A stretch of 64,000 nucleotides of DNA from Pseudodesulfovibrio senegalensis (lineage in GTDB: Bacteria; Desulfobacterota; Desulfovibrionia; Desulfovibrionales; Desulfovibrionaceae): NCBI RefSeq assembly GCF_008830225.1, contig NZ_WAIE01000001.1:1240001-1304000 (forward strand), read 5' to 3'. Under the pieces are notes generated by a model, which worked only from the letters and a program-made list of their open reading frames with translations, had not been told where the DNA came from and searched no databases. How positions within the stretch are numbered: position 1 is the first letter of the stretch; every line of letters begins with the position of its first letter. The translations under genes and the position numbers were made by a program. Shown here piece after piece: positions 17,326 through 24,164 of the stretch.

Positions 17326-18555
17326 TCACGATTTCCCGGCCATGAGCGCATGGGCCATGACCTTGGCGTCCCCGATGGTTGCAGCAATGGAAGCCCATTC
17401 ATTGGGCTGGTGAGCCTGATGGCTCAGGGTTGCCCAGACAACAGCATGCAAACCCTTACGGCGCACCCCGGCAGCGACCGTGCCGCCGCCTACGCCTGCC
17501 ACTCGGGCTTTTTTTCCGTATATAGCCAAAACGGCTTTGCTGATTCGCTCCACAATTTCGGCATCCGCAGGAGTCGGAGGAGCAGCCTGTTCTGCCATGA
17601 CGGCATCACAGGAAACCGTAACCCCATATCGTTTTTCAATTTCGCGGCAGTGAATCCCGATTTCCTTTTGCACCGATTCAAGAGGATATTGGGGCAAAAC
17701 ACGGGCATCAAGATAAAAGACATCCCGCCCCGGCAACGTGTTGACGTTTTCCACGTTGGCTTCCTTTTTGGTGGGAGCAAACGTTGATACCGGCGGAGAA
17801 AACAGTTCGTCGCGATCGTCAAAAACATCATTCAAAGCCTGTAAACGCAGAATCAGGTCGGAACAGGCGACCAATGAGTTGTTTCCTTGATCAGGGGTAG
17901 AAGCGTGGCATTGTTCACCTTCAACCGCAAAACGGAACCAAAACGCGCTTTTTTCCGCCACCTCAATGACTTCGGACGAGGCATCACCAAAGTCGGGAAC
18001 GAGAAAAAGGTCTTCTGCGCCAAACAGTTCAAAATGATTTTCCAACAGGTAATCAAGACCGAAGGCGTTGCCAGTCTCCTCGTCTGCGACAAACATCAGG
18101 CCAAGATTAATCGGAGGAGTTATGCCGTTATCCAGTAACCCTTTGGCAAGACAAAGCGAAGAAACCATGCCCTGATGGTTGTCTTCAACCCCGCGTCCGA
18201 TAATACGGTCGCCATCGCGAACAAGCTCATACGGATCGGAATTCCATAACGACAGATCCCCTGGAGGGACCACATCAATGTGCGCAATGATCCACATGGT
18301 TCTGGAGGTGTCATGACCGGGAATACGGACCACAAGATTGGGGCGGACTCCGTCGGAAACGCTCGGATCAGGGGCATCGTATCGGGCAACGTCTTCGATT
18401 CCCAGTTCAGCGAGAATCCCCAAAAGACGCTTTGCCTTGGCCACTTCTCCGTCGCCGTCATTCATCGGCCCCACGGCCGGAATGGCCACAAGTTCACGCT
18501 GTGTATCAACGACAAATTCTTTCATGGAGTCGATGGAACTGAACAAATCCTGCAT
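17326..18555 (-). CDS. M20-family metallo-hydrolase
   Basis: 409 aa zinc hydrolase of the M20 (DapE/ArgE/CPG2) superfamily. Metal ligands appear in [29 protein letters not shown] and [10 protein letters not shown], and the substrate-region [11 protein letters not shown] closes the dimerisation lid. It cleaves an amide or peptide bond; the substrate is not predictable from sequence, though the family includes succinyl-diaminopimelate desuccinylase. ATG 18555 with GGAGAA 5 bases upstream is the supported start. A terminator separates it from the upstream PxxKW gene. Confidence 0.9.
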   Translation of the reverse strand: MQDLFSSIDSMKEFVVDTQRELVAIPAVGPMNDGDGEVAKAKRLLGILAELGIEDVARYDAPDPSVSDGVRPNLVVRIPGHDTSRTMWIIAHIDVVPPGDLSLWNSDPYELVRDGDRIIGRGVEDNHQGMVSSLCLAKGLLDNGITPPINLGLMFVADEETGNAFGLDYLLENHFELFGAEDLFLVPDFGDASSEVIEVAEKSAFWFRFAVEGEQCHASTPDQGNNSLVACSDLILRLQALNDVFDDRDELFSPPVSTFAPTKKEANVENVNTLPGRDVFYLDARVLPQYPLESVQKEIGIHCREIEKRYGVTVSCDAVMAEQAAPPTPADAEIVERISKAVLAIYGKKARVAGVGGGTVAAGVRRKGLHAVVWATLSHQAHQPNEWASIAATIGDAKVMAHALMAGKS

Positions 18556-18565
18556 GAAATTCTCC

Positions 18566-18603
18566 GAAAAGCAAAAGGCGCACGGCCCGAGGGGACGTGC
18601 GCC
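18566..18603 (-). terminator. terminator after PxxKW gene
   Basis: Minus-strand stem GGCGCACG/CGTGCGCC (18603-18596 with 18584-18577) followed by TTTTGCTTTT. It lies between the PxxKW gene and the M20 gene. Confidence 0.85.
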
Positions 18604-18659
18604 GTTAGAGTCGCGCAAACCGGGCAGGGGTTCAACCCTGCACGCACGAATCGAGGAAC

Positions 18660-18944
18660 CTAGCGACCGCGAGCGGCACGCTTGGATGCCTTGAGCGGGT
18701 TGACCTTGGTTTTGCCTTCACTGTCGACGCTGGCGCGGACATGGGTGGCAAAGTTGCAAACGCCGTGAGCCCACTTGCGTTCGGGCTGGGCGTAGGTCGG
18801 GCAGTATTTGCCTTCTTCAACGGCCACGATACGTTCGCAACCTTCACACTTCTCTACAATGGGTTCCATGATGACGCCCTTGTAGGAAAGTCCTGCGTCG
18901 GTCATGACAGCGCCGTCAAGTGCGGCAATTTTTCTTTTAGCCAT
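18660..18944 (-). CDS. PxxKW-family cysteine-rich protein
   Basis: 94 aa. Four cysteines arranged as CEGC, YCPTY and GVCNF, with the family signature PERKW and a basic C-terminal tail (ASKRAARGR). The family is small, of unknown function and common in sulfate reducers; the Cys pattern suggests a metal site, which is inference. ATG 18944 has a strong AAGGAGG. It has its own promoter and terminator, so it is probably expressed independently. Confidence 0.9.
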   Translation of the reverse strand: MAKRKIAALDGAVMTDAGLSYKGVIMEPIVEKCEGCERIVAVEEGKYCPTYAQPERKWAHGVCNFATHVRASVDSEGKTKVNPLKASKRAARGR

Positions 18945-19027
18945 GGTCAGATTCCTCCTTAAAAAAATAAAGCCTCGCGACAAAACGCGCGACGATTGAT
19001 TATCTCATTTGCGTCAAAGCAGAACCG

Positions 19028-19055
19028 AATATGCTCAGAACCCGATGATTGTCAA
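19028..19055 (-). promoter_or_regulatory. sigma-70 promoter of PxxKW gene
   Basis: Minus strand TTGACA (19055-19050), 16-base spacer, CATATT (19033-19028), about 85 bases upstream of the start. Confidence 0.6.
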
Positions 19056-19074
19056 GGGAGAGAAGGGCTTTTTT

Positions 19075-20403
19075 TTATGATATGCGCTCCCGAACCCACT
19101 TTACGACCTCGTTCATGCGCACTTGCAATGACGCCATGTCGATTCCGGAATACTCTCCATCACGATATACCACATGACCTGCAACCATGGTCATGGCCAC
19201 CTCATGTCCGGAGGCCGCGTACACGGTTTGTGAAATCGGATTATGCATGGGCATCAGATTCGGACTCTCGGTGTCCAAGGCTATCATATCGGCAGAAGCC
19301 CCCGGCACCAGCATGCCCAAGCCCTCCCAATGAATGCATTGCGCGGACCCGCGTGTAGCCATATCAAGGGCATTCTGGGCTTTTACGGCCGCAGCGTCGT
19401 GAGCCTGGACCTTGCCGACCAGGGCCGCCATGCGCATGTCCGCAAACATATTCAACTGATTGTTGCTTGCCGCCCCATCTGTACCCAAACCGACATTGAC
19501 TCCGGCATCGAGCATTGCCTGAACAGGTGCAATCCCGGAATCGAGTTTATGATTGGAGGCAGGGTTATGCACCACATTGACGCACCGCTCGGACAACAAT
19601 TCGATCTCTTCGGGCAATACGTCCACGCAATGTGCCAACGTCACCCGATCATTCAGGAGGCCGAGAGATTCCAGAATGGCCAAGGGCCGCATGCCATACA
19701 ATTCAATGCACTGAGCGGTTTCTGCCGGGGATTCCGCGCAATGAATCTGCCATGGGATATCAAGCTTGCAGGCCAACTCATAACTTTCGGAAAGCAATTC
19801 AGGTGAAACCGTATAAATAGCATGCGGTGTCACAACGTTACGAACAAATGGACTTTGGGAAAAACGGCGCTCGTGAGATTCGATGGTTTGCCAGCAATCT
19901 TCTGCTGTCGCAAAAAAAGGTGAGGGGAATGCAAAAAAGCCCTCACCCAACACGACCCGAAGACCTGCGCTTTCTGCCACTTCGCCCAGCACATCCTCAT
20001 GAAAATACCCATCCATGAAAGCAGTTGTGCCTGTCCGCATCATTTCAGCACAAGCCAACTCCGCTCCGATTGCAACCATCTCACGAGTCAACCCGGATTC
20101 TATGGGCCAAATGTATTTTTCAAGCCACTGCATGAGCGGCAGGTCATCCGCCACCCCCCGCAACAGGCTCATGGGCGCATGGCAGTGCGCATTGACAAGC
20201 CCGGGCATGAGCATCTTTTTACCAAGGTCAATATCACTTCGGGGGATGAACTTTTCCTTCATTTCATGGGCTTTCCCCACGGAAATGATGATGCCCTGAT
20301 CCACGGCCACCGCCCCATCGGCAATAACGGTCCTGGAATCGTCCTGCGTAATCACCAGTCCGGCCCGCACCATGCAATCACACGTCTGCATTCGATCAGT
20401 CAT
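19075..20403 (-). CDS. mtaD: 5-methylthioadenosine/S-adenosylhomocysteine deaminase
   Basis: 442 aa amidohydrolase. Zinc ligands and substrate motifs are at NAHCHAPMSLLRGVAD (residues about 70), QIHCAES, LAHCVDV and the aspartate in GLGTDGAASNN. The family deaminates methylthioadenosine, SAH or adenosine to the inosine products. It overlaps mtnP by 8 bases and follows apt, which fits a purine-salvage unit handling the by-product of polyamine or other SAM-dependent chemistry. Which nucleoside is preferred cannot be read from sequence. Confidence 0.9.
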   Translation of the reverse strand: MTDRMQTCDCMVRAGLVITQDDSRTVIADGAVAVDQGIIISVGKAHEMKEKFIPRSDIDLGKKMLMPGLVNAHCHAPMSLLRGVADDLPLMQWLEKYIWPIESGLTREMVAIGAELACAEMMRTGTTAFMDGYFHEDVLGEVAESAGLRVVLGEGFFAFPSPFFATAEDCWQTIESHERRFSQSPFVRNVVTPHAIYTVSPELLSESYELACKLDIPWQIHCAESPAETAQCIELYGMRPLAILESLGLLNDRVTLAHCVDVLPEEIELLSERCVNVVHNPASNHKLDSGIAPVQAMLDAGVNVGLGTDGAASNNQLNMFADMRMAALVGKVQAHDAAAVKAQNALDMATRGSAQCIHWEGLGMLVPGASADMIALDTESPNLMPMHNPISQTVYAASGHEVAMTMVAGHVVYRDGEYSGIDMASLQVRMNEVVKWVRERIS

Positions 20404-21157
20404 TGCAACCCTGCTCCAGACCCTTGATGGCTGTAATCAGGACTTTGGTAACCTTTTCCACGTTGCCACCAAACACCTCGAGAATTTCCTCCCACGTCAC
20501 CGGGGGCTCATCAGTCTTCCAACAGTCATAATCCGTCGACATGGCAACCGCAGCGTAGGGCAGGCCGATTTCGTTGGCCAATATGCACTCCGGGGCCACA
20601 CTCATATTGATGACGTCCGCTCCCCATTGCCGAAACATGTTCGACTCCGCACGCGTGGAAAACCGGGGGCCTTCGATGGTAATCACGGTACCTCTGGCGT
20701 GGTGCTCGACTCCGCATTCGGCGCAGGACCGGAGAAGAACCTCTCTGAGCGAATCGTCAAAAGGTTCGGCCATGGGTGTGTGTACGGCACCGTGCGGCTC
20801 GAACTCATCATGAAAGGTGATGCTTCTATGCCGGGTAAAATCTATAAACTGATCAAGAATGACGAGATGGCCGCGTGCTATTCTTCTGCGCAGTGAACCG
20901 CATGCCGTGGTTGCCAGAATACAGTCGCACCCGGCCTGCTTCAATGCCCAAATATTAGCCCGGTAGTTGACACGGGTCGGGGTGTGGGTGTGCTCAAGCC
21001 CGTGGCGGGCAATAAGCACCACGTCCCTGCCCGCAATGACTCCGTTGCGCAGGCAGGAAGAGGGCGCACCGTAGGGCGTTTCCATTTCCGAGTCTGACGG
21101 GTTCTCCAGAATGTCCGGGTTATCCAGACCACTGCCACCGATAATCCCTATTTTCAT
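20396..21157 (-). CDS. mtnP: Methylthioadenosine (or methylthioinosine) phosphorylase
   Basis: 253 aa, PNP/MTAP family. Phosphate-binding GGSGLDN and ARHGLEHTHTP, and the base-site block AMSTDYDCW are visible; NMSVAPECILANEIG is the ribose/methylthio region. It splits the nucleoside with phosphate to a free base and methylthioribose-1-phosphate. I use ATG 21157, six bases after AAGGCGG; the ATG at 21163 would sit directly on that site. Because an MTA deaminase overlaps its end, methylthioinosine could be the real substrate. It follows apt by 11 bases. Confidence 0.9.
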   Translation of the reverse strand: MKIGIIGGSGLDNPDILENPSDSEMETPYGAPSSCLRNGVIAGRDVVLIARHGLEHTHTPTRVNYRANIWALKQAGCDCILATTACGSLRRRIARGHLVILDQFIDFTRHRSITFHDEFEPHGAVHTPMAEPFDDSLREVLLRSCAECGVEHHARGTVITIEGPRFSTRAESNMFRQWGADVINMSVAPECILANEIGLPYAAVAMSTDYDCWKTDEPPVTWEEILEVFGGNVEKVTKVLITAIKGLEQGCND

Positions 21158-21168
21158 GACCATCCGCC

Positions 21169-21681
21169 TTACAGTTCAACAAGAAAACAATGTTCATGGT
21201 CTTTGATCTTTTCCGAACCGTTTAAAAAGCCCAGTTGAACCACAAATCCAATGCCGACGATATCGCCACCCGACTGTTTGACAAGCTTGAGCATTCCTTC
21301 GGCCGTGCCTCCCGTGGCAAGCAAATCGTCTATGACCAACACTTTTTCGCCTTGCTCAACGGCATCTTCGTGCATGCACAACGTGTCGGTGCCGTACTCA
21401 AGGTCATAGGTCACGCAGTTGGTCCTGTAGGGCAGTTTGCCGGGTTTGCGGACCGGAACGAACCCGATGCCGAGCTTGTACGCCAGCGGAGCACCGAATA
21501 TGAATCCCCGTGCTTCTGCAGCAACCACCTTGGTGGCGCCGCTGTCCTTGAATTTTTCGGCAAGGCAATCGATGGTATGGCGAAAGGCGTCCGGGTCGGA
21601 CAGCATGGGCGTTATGTCGAAAAAGACGATTCCCTCTTTCGGGTAGTCGGGAATGTCTCTGATGTGATCCCTCAAATCCAT
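21169..21681 (-). CDS. apt: Adenine phosphoribosyltransferase
   Basis: 170 aa. The PRPP-binding motif is VLVIDDLLATGGTA, and the N-terminal block PDYPKEGIVFFDITPML is characteristic of Apt. It converts adenine and PRPP to AMP, recycling the base released by methylthioadenosine phosphorolysis. ATG 21681 with GGAG upstream is chosen; the open frame extends to 21804 but would overlap the divergent rsmA region without similarity. Confidence 0.96.
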   Translation of the reverse strand: MDLRDHIRDIPDYPKEGIVFFDITPMLSDPDAFRHTIDCLAEKFKDSGATKVVAAEARGFIFGAPLAYKLGIGFVPVRKPGKLPYRTNCVTYDLEYGTDTLCMHEDAVEQGEKVLVIDDLLATGGTAEGMLKLVKQSGGDIVGIGFVVQLGFLNGSEKIKDHEHCFLVEL

Positions 21682-21818
21682 CTGAAAAAGCTCCTCTTTA
21701 TTGTTGAACCGGAAGAACTCAAATACGGCCAGCGAGCAACTGCTGTCAATGCGGGTTGCCGGACGATTCCTCATCATATACACAGGGCAAACCCAACTAT
21801 TCACGAAAAGGGATCACG

Positions 21819-22601
21819 ATGCAGCAATCAAGACGGCACAGGGCAAAAAAGAGCTTGGGCCAGAACTTTCTCGTTGATCGCAATATTTGCGGCAAAATAG
21901 TTTCCAGACTCGACATCAAGCCAGGAGACACGGTCCTTGAAATCGGTCCGGGGCAGGGGGCCCTGACCTCGCTATTGCTTGAAAGCGAAGCGAAAAAGGT
22001 TATCGCACTCGAAAAGGACAATGAACTGGCTCAAGATTTGACCCATCGCTGGCCCGATCTGGAATTGCACGCCACGGATGCCCTGCAGTTCGACTGGGGA
22101 GCATTGGCCGATTCCGGCCCATGCAAGATCATAGGCAATCTTCCCTACAATATAGCGTCCAAATTGATCTGGGATATTGTCAGCACGCCGCAGAGCTACA
22201 CCAAGGCAGTATTCATGGTGCAGCATGAGGTTGCCTTGCGTCTCACGGCAGATCCGTCGAACAAACAGTATGGCGGACTCACTGTCTGGGTGAAAAATCA
22301 TGCACAAACACGCTATGCCTTCAAGGTTCCGGCCTCTGTTTTTCGCCCCCAGCCCAAAGTGGACTCCGCAATTGTGGAATTTTTTCCTTTTGAGATCGAC
22401 ATGTTGCCGAAAAGTCCGCAACGACTGGATGGCTTGATCAAAACCTGCTTTCAAAAACGACGCAAGCAACTCTACAACATACTGAAATCAAAGTGGAACA
22501 GCGACATAGAAGGGTGGTTCAACCAGTATGAAATTTCCCCGAAATCGAGGCCGGAAAATTTGACACCAGAGCAGTTTGAATCCCTCTCAAGGCTTATGTG
22601 A
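21819..22601 (+). CDS. rsmA: 16S rRNA (adenine-1518/1519-N6)-dimethyltransferase
   Basis: 260 aa. N-terminus KKSLGQNFLVDRN, SAM-binding EIGPGQGALTS, and catalytic NLPYNIAS are diagnostic of RsmA/KsgA, which dimethylates two adjacent adenines in helix 45 of 16S rRNA as a late assembly checkpoint. AAGGGA upstream of ATG 21819 sets the start. It is transcribed divergently from apt and has no clear terminator before the HU leader. Confidence 0.96.
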   Translation: MQQSRRHRAKKSLGQNFLVDRNICGKIVSRLDIKPGDTVLEIGPGQGALTSLLLESEAKKVIALEKDNELAQDLTHRWPDLELHATDALQFDWGALADSGPCKIIGNLPYNIASKLIWDIVSTPQSYTKAVFMVQHEVALRLTADPSNKQYGGLTVWVKNHAQTRYAFKVPASVFRPQPKVDSAIVEFFPFEIDMLPKSPQRLDGLIKTCFQKRRKQLYNILKSKWNSDIEGWFNQYEISPKSRPENLTPEQFESLSRLM

Positions 22602-22635
22602 TGCGGATTTTCTTCAAAAAGGATCGGCTCAGCTA

Positions 22636-22664
22636 TTGACTTGTTCATGAAAATTTTGTTTTAC
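22636..22664 (+). promoter_or_regulatory. candidate promoter of second HU gene
   Basis: TTGACT at 22636-22641, 17-base spacer, TTTTAC at 22659-22664. It would give a 5' leader of about 180 bases that holds the nested inverted repeats described separately. Confidence 0.4.
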
Positions 22665-22700
22665 ATCGTGAAGAATCGAAACGGCGATACGTTTTGATTC

Positions 22701-22748
22701 GCGACGAAATAGGAGAGGTCGCAACAACTCTCCACCAGAATTCGTCGC
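22701..22748 (+). promoter_or_regulatory. structured leader (nested inverted repeats) upstream of HU gene
   Basis: Outer stem GCGACGAA (22701-22708) with TTCGTCGC (22741-22748); inner stem GGAGAG (22712-22717) with CTCTCC (22728-22733), loop GTCGCAACAA. No T-run follows, so it is not a terminator. Confidence 0.5.
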
Positions 22749-22849
22749 TGTGATTGGCAAAAAAGGTATGTCGCTGGATTTGTTTTGAAGAGTAGCGGCA
22801 GACTCTTTTCATAGCGTAAGTGCAAACCATCTATGAGGAGGAAGGACTA

Positions 22850-23122
22850 ATGACTAAGGCTGATCTGGTTGTTAAGATCGCAGAAAAGGCTAACCTGACC
22901 AAGGCGAATGCCGAACGTGCCCTCAACGCTTTTCTTGAAACCGTTGAATCCACTCTGGTAAGCGACGGCAAGCTGACCCTGACCGGTTTCGGAACCTTCG
23001 CAGTTGAAGAACGCAAAGCTCGTGTTGGCCGCAACCCCCGCACTGGCGCCGAACTGAAGATTCCTGCCACCAAGGTTGTCAAGTTCCGTCCCGGCAAAAT
23101 TCTGAAAGAAGCTGTCAAGTAA
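22850..23122 (+). CDS. hup: HU-family DNA-binding protein
   Basis: 90 aa, closest in pattern to HU: MTKADLVVKIAEKAN, core LTLTGFGTFAVEERKAR and arm VGRNPRTG, ending FRPGKILKEAVK. Very strong GAGGAGGAAGG Shine-Dalgarno before ATG 22850 and C-rich codon choice suggest high expression. It differs from the HU at 9750 through most of its length, so the cell has at least two HU/IHF-type proteins. The small membrane-protein gene follows 18 bases later. Confidence 0.94.
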   Translation: MTKADLVVKIAEKANLTKANAERALNAFLETVESTLVSDGKLTLTGFGTFAVEERKARVGRNPRTGAELKIPATKVVKFRPGKILKEAVK

Positions 23123-23140
23123 AGCTCTGGAGGAATCGTT

Positions 23141-23317
23141 ATGCTCCACGGAGAAACTGTCCACAGTCCGCTTCCAATGGACCTTCCCTGGTGGATGCCC
23201 GATCACTTTGTATTCTTCGGCGTTCTGTATGCCGTTCTCGGCATCATAGGAATCGGCCTTGCGTACACTGTGGTCAAATCCTGGTGTGATGCAAAATGCG
23301 ATCAGCCGGGCCATTAG
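23141..23317 (+). CDS. Small single-span membrane protein (58 aa), unknown
   Basis: 58 aa starting MLHGETVHSPLPMDLPWWMP; one hydrophobic helix (about residues 22-44, FVFFGVLYAVLGIIGIGLAY) and a C-terminal segment with two cysteines (WCDAKCDQ). GGAGG lies 8 bases before the ATG. It is located between the HU stop and a strong terminator, which supports it being a real co-transcribed gene. I do not recognise a family; the DLPWWMPDHFVFFGVLY region suggests a respiratory-type membrane anchor but this is only an impression. Confidence 0.7.
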   Translation: MLHGETVHSPLPMDLPWWMPDHFVFFGVLYAVLGIIGIGLAYTVVKSWCDAKCDQPGH

Positions 23318-23343
23318 GCTTCATTAGCTTGTTTAAGCATTCA

Positions 23344-23377
23344 GGACCGTCACTCTGGTGGCGGTCCTTTTTTTTTG
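23344..23377 (+). terminator. rho-independent terminator after HU unit
   Basis: GGACCG (23344-23349) pairs with CGGTCC (23362-23367), followed by eight or more T. Confidence 0.88.
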
Positions 23378-23449
23378 ATTAACGCCGACCTTTAGGAATT
23401 AATCCTTGCCTTTTTGAAAATTCAGGTGTAGTTGTCGTTGGTTCATATA

Positions 23450-23468
23450 GCCTGAGAGAGTCTCAGGC
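23450..23468 (+). promoter_or_regulatory. hairpin immediately upstream of rpsU Shine-Dalgarno
   Basis: Perfect 8-bp stem GCCTGAGA/TCTCAGGC with loop GAG ends 4 bases before AAGGAGGTGA, close enough to affect ribosome access. No T-run, so not a terminator. Confidence 0.45.
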
Positions 23469-23487
23469 GCAAAAGGAGGTGATTCCT

Positions 23488-23688
23488 TTGCCCGGTGTTT
23501 ATCTTGATGATAGTGACAACTTCGACATCTCCCTGCGTCGTTTCAAGAAGCAGGTCGAGAAGGCCGGCATTTTGTCCGAGCTGAAGAAGCGTCAGCATTA
23601 TGAAAAGCCCAGCGTGCAGCGCAAGAAAAAGAAAGCTGCTGCCAAAAAGCGCCTCGCCAAAAAGATGCGCAAAATGAATATGCGATAA
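23488..23688 (+). CDS. rpsU: 30S ribosomal protein S21
   Basis: 66 aa from TTG 23488: [20 protein letters not shown], then the basic [17 protein letters not shown] tail. S21 helps mRNA base-pair with 16S rRNA. The start is a TTG, placed 5 bases after a full-length anti-SD match AAGGAGGTGA (23473-23482); a GTG at 23479 lies inside that site and is unlikely. A rare start with a perfect SD hints at tuned translation. It heads the cluster yqeY-mutS2-dnaG-rpoD. Confidence 0.93.
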   Translation: MPGVYLDDSDNFDISLRRFKKQVEKAGILSELKKRQHYEKPSVQRKKKKAAAKKRLAKKMRKMNMR

Positions 23689-23689
23689 G

Positions 23690-24136
23690 ATGAATCTTAC
23701 ATCACGCATCGAAAAAGACTATATCGAGGCCTACAAGGCCAAGGATACGGTTAAAGTGGCCGTCTTGAGGCACCTCAAGACGGCCATCAAAAACCGCATG
23801 GTCGAAGTGCAGGCCGAACTGGGCGACGAAGACGTGGCTGACCTGATCGCCAAGCAGGTCAAGCAACGCCGCGACTCCTACGATCAGTATATCAAGGCCG
23901 GCCGCGAAGACCTTGCCGAGGTCGAATCCGCCGAAATGGTTGCGCTTGAGGAATATATGCCCAAGCAGCTAACCGACGAAGAGCTTGAACAGGCCGTGAA
24001 GGACATGGTGGAACAGACCGGTGCTTCTGGCATGAAAGACATGGGCAATGTCATGAAGGCTCTTACAGGCGCGTACAAGGGACGGTACGACGGAGGCAAG
24101 GCAAGCGCGTTGGTCAAGGCGCTCCTGCTCTCCTGA
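23690..24136 (+). CDS. GatB/YqeY domain protein
   Basis: 148 aa, single GatB_Yqey domain (about residues 4-147) as in free-standing YqeY proteins. The domain resembles the tRNA-binding tail of GatB, but the stand-alone proteins have no proven enzymatic role. KQRRDSYDQYIKAGREDLA and the end DGGKASALVKALLL are typical. It begins 1 base after the rpsU stop; rpsU-yqeY pairing is common across bacteria, so a link to translation is likely. Confidence 0.93.
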   Translation: MNLTSRIEKDYIEAYKAKDTVKVAVLRHLKTAIKNRMVEVQAELGDEDVADLIAKQVKQRRDSYDQYIKAGREDLAEVESAEMVALEEYMPKQLTDEELEQAVKDMVEQTGASGMKDMGNVMKALTGAYKGRYDGGKASALVKALLLS

Positions 24137-24164
24137 ATCTTCTACCCAAGCTCTGCGGGTTTCC

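Noticed and set aside
18624-18641. T-arm-like hairpin GCAGGGGTTCAACCCTGC
   Set aside because: Looks like a tRNA T-loop, but no acceptor, D or anticodon arms are found around it.
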